A DNA stretch of 5,866 nucleotides from Ardenticatenia bacterium (lineage in GTDB: Bacteria > Chloroflexota > Anaerolineae > Aggregatilineales > Aggregatilineaceae). Position numbers and translations under genes: made by a program. The notes below the pieces were generated by a model. The model was not told the origin of the DNA. It ran no database searches and saw nothing but the letters and a program-made list of their open reading frames with translations. Location of the stretch: positions 1 through 5,866 of the forward strand of contig JALSSH010000004.1 in NCBI GenBank assembly GCA_026984385.1, given 5' to 3'. Positions 5,363 through 5,866 of the stretch are shown here, piece by piece; position 1 is the first letter of the stretch; the number at the start of each line of letters is the position of its first letter.

Positions 5363-5391
5363 ATTGTAAAGGATCGCTTAGCCGCCGTCAA
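5363..5391 (-). promoter_or_regulatory. Sigma70-type promoter of the ffh operon
   Basis: On the minus strand, TTGACG (5391-5386) and TACAAT (5368-5363) are separated by exactly 17 nt. Each hexamer differs from the consensus at one position. Transcription should begin near 5356, giving a 5' leader of about 32 nt before the ffh ATG. It is the best promoter in the window, as expected for a highly expressed translation and export operon. Confidence 0.85.
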
Positions 5392-5424
5392 GCCACAGCG
5401 CGCCCCGCGCCAACACGCAACCGG

Positions 5425-5438
5425 GGCACTGTCGTGCC
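5425..5438 (-). other. Small hairpin downstream of the SDR-like gene
   Basis: GGCAC (5425-5429) and GTGCC (5434-5438) form a perfect 5-bp stem with a 4-nt loop, 17 nt after the stop of the SDR-like gene on the minus strand. No T-tract follows, so this is not a convincing intrinsic terminator. It is the only compact stem I see between that stop and the ffh promoter. Confidence 0.3.
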
Positions 5439-5454
5439 GACCGCCCTGCCCGCG

Positions 5455-5866
5455 TCAGTGCACGATGAACATGCGCCCGCTGACCTTTGCTTTTGCTTCC
5501 GCGCAAAGCGAAAGCGCCCGTTGTGCCAACGCATCCGGCGTAGCGTCTTGCGAAAGGAGCACGTTCACACGCACACCCGCGTCGCGCAAAGCGTGCGACG
5601 CTTCTCGCATCAACCCCAACAGCCCCGCATGGCTGGCCGTGTAAGCGACCCCGTCTGCCTGGGGAGTGGCCTGGCCGTCTCCGCTGGCAATGTAAAGGAG
5701 CAAGCCGCCCCCTTCGTCGGACATTACCCGTCCGGCCAACTGCGTGAAGTAAAACGCGCCGCTGAGGTTGAGCGCCAGTACACGCTGCCAATCGTAAGCG
5801 TCCAAGCTCAACAGCGGCGCGCGTTTCATCACGTCCGCCACATGAACCACCACATGCAGCCCGCCA
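5455..5866 (-). CDS. Divergent short-chain dehydrogenase/reductase (5' partial)
   Basis: The frame is open to the window edge, so only the last 136 codons are seen and the N-terminal TGxxxGxG nucleotide-binding motif is outside. The visible part follows the SDR fold in order: GGLHVVVHVADV (central strand), WQRVLALNLSGAFYFTQLAG (helix with the conserved Asn), GGLLLYIASGDGQ (strand and catalytic Ser), GVAYTASHAGLLGLMREASHAL (active-site helix), GVRVNVLL, and a final SGRMFIVH. Classical SDRs use NAD(P)H to oxidise or reduce alcohols and ketones. Here the NNAG motif reads HVAD, the catalytic YxxxK reads YTASH with His in place of Lys, and the PG loop after RVN is replaced by SQDAT with the lid region shortened. 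These changes suggest altered or lost catalysis. Substrate cannot be inferred. It lies upstream of ffh on the same strand, but ffh has its own promoter. Confidence 0.82.
   Translation of the reverse strand, partial: GGLHVVVHVADVMKRAPLLSLDAYDWQRVLALNLSGAFYFTQLAGRVMSDEGGGLLLYIASGDGQATPQADGVAYTASHAGLLGLMREASHALRDAGVRVNVLLSQDATPDALAQRALSLCAEAKAKVSGRMFIVH

Noticed and set aside
5000..5644. 214-codon plus-strand frame opposite the 5' part of ffh and the SDR-like gene
   Set aside because: It spans two opposing genes and the ffh promoter and has no recognisable motifs, so it is a shadow frame.

Overview
The window is ordinary bacterial chromosome with about 58-60% G+C by eye. It carries eight protein genes in two convergent blocks, plus several well-formed transcription signals. 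Three things suggest a Chloroflexota (Anaerolineae-like) bacterium, possibly thermophilic: a CoaE fused to an acetyltransferase-like tail, an adenosine-specific kinase of a family common in archaea and deep-branching bacteria, and a short cyclophilin with a PPAMQIDP-type N-terminus. This assignment is inference from protein character; no rRNA or other marker is present. I see no tRNA, rRNA, CRISPR array, insertion sequence or phage gene.

Left block (+ strand, 1-2416). The window opens inside coaE (last step of coenzyme A synthesis; the P-loop lies off the left edge), whose product continues into a GNAT-like domain. A two-helix membrane protein of unknown function follows 35 nt later, and then an intrinsic terminator. 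Next come the adenosine-specific kinase, with a near-perfect Shine-Dalgarno, and a cyclophilin-type prolyl isomerase that has a possible extended -10 promoter of its own.

Right block (- strand, 5391 down to 2435). A strong sigma70-type promoter (TTGACG, 17 nt, TACAAT) drives ffh, rpsP, khpA and rimM, in that order. This is the conserved protein-export, ribosome and ribosome-assembly cluster, here without trmD and rplS. It ends at a perfect 18-bp hairpin with a T-tract in the gap between the converging rimM and cyclophilin genes. Upstream, at the right edge and on the same strand, lies the 3' part of a divergent short-chain dehydrogenase/reductase whose NNAG motif and catalytic lysine are not conserved.

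Functionally, the right block is translation and export housekeeping: Ffh targets nascent membrane proteins, bS16 and RimM build the 30S subunit, and KhpA binds RNA. The left block combines cofactor and nucleoside metabolism with protein folding. I found no undescribed multi-gene system. The most unusual points are the CoaE-GNAT fusion with a degenerate CoA-binding loop, the SDR-like protein with an altered active site, and the long acidic tail on bS16.
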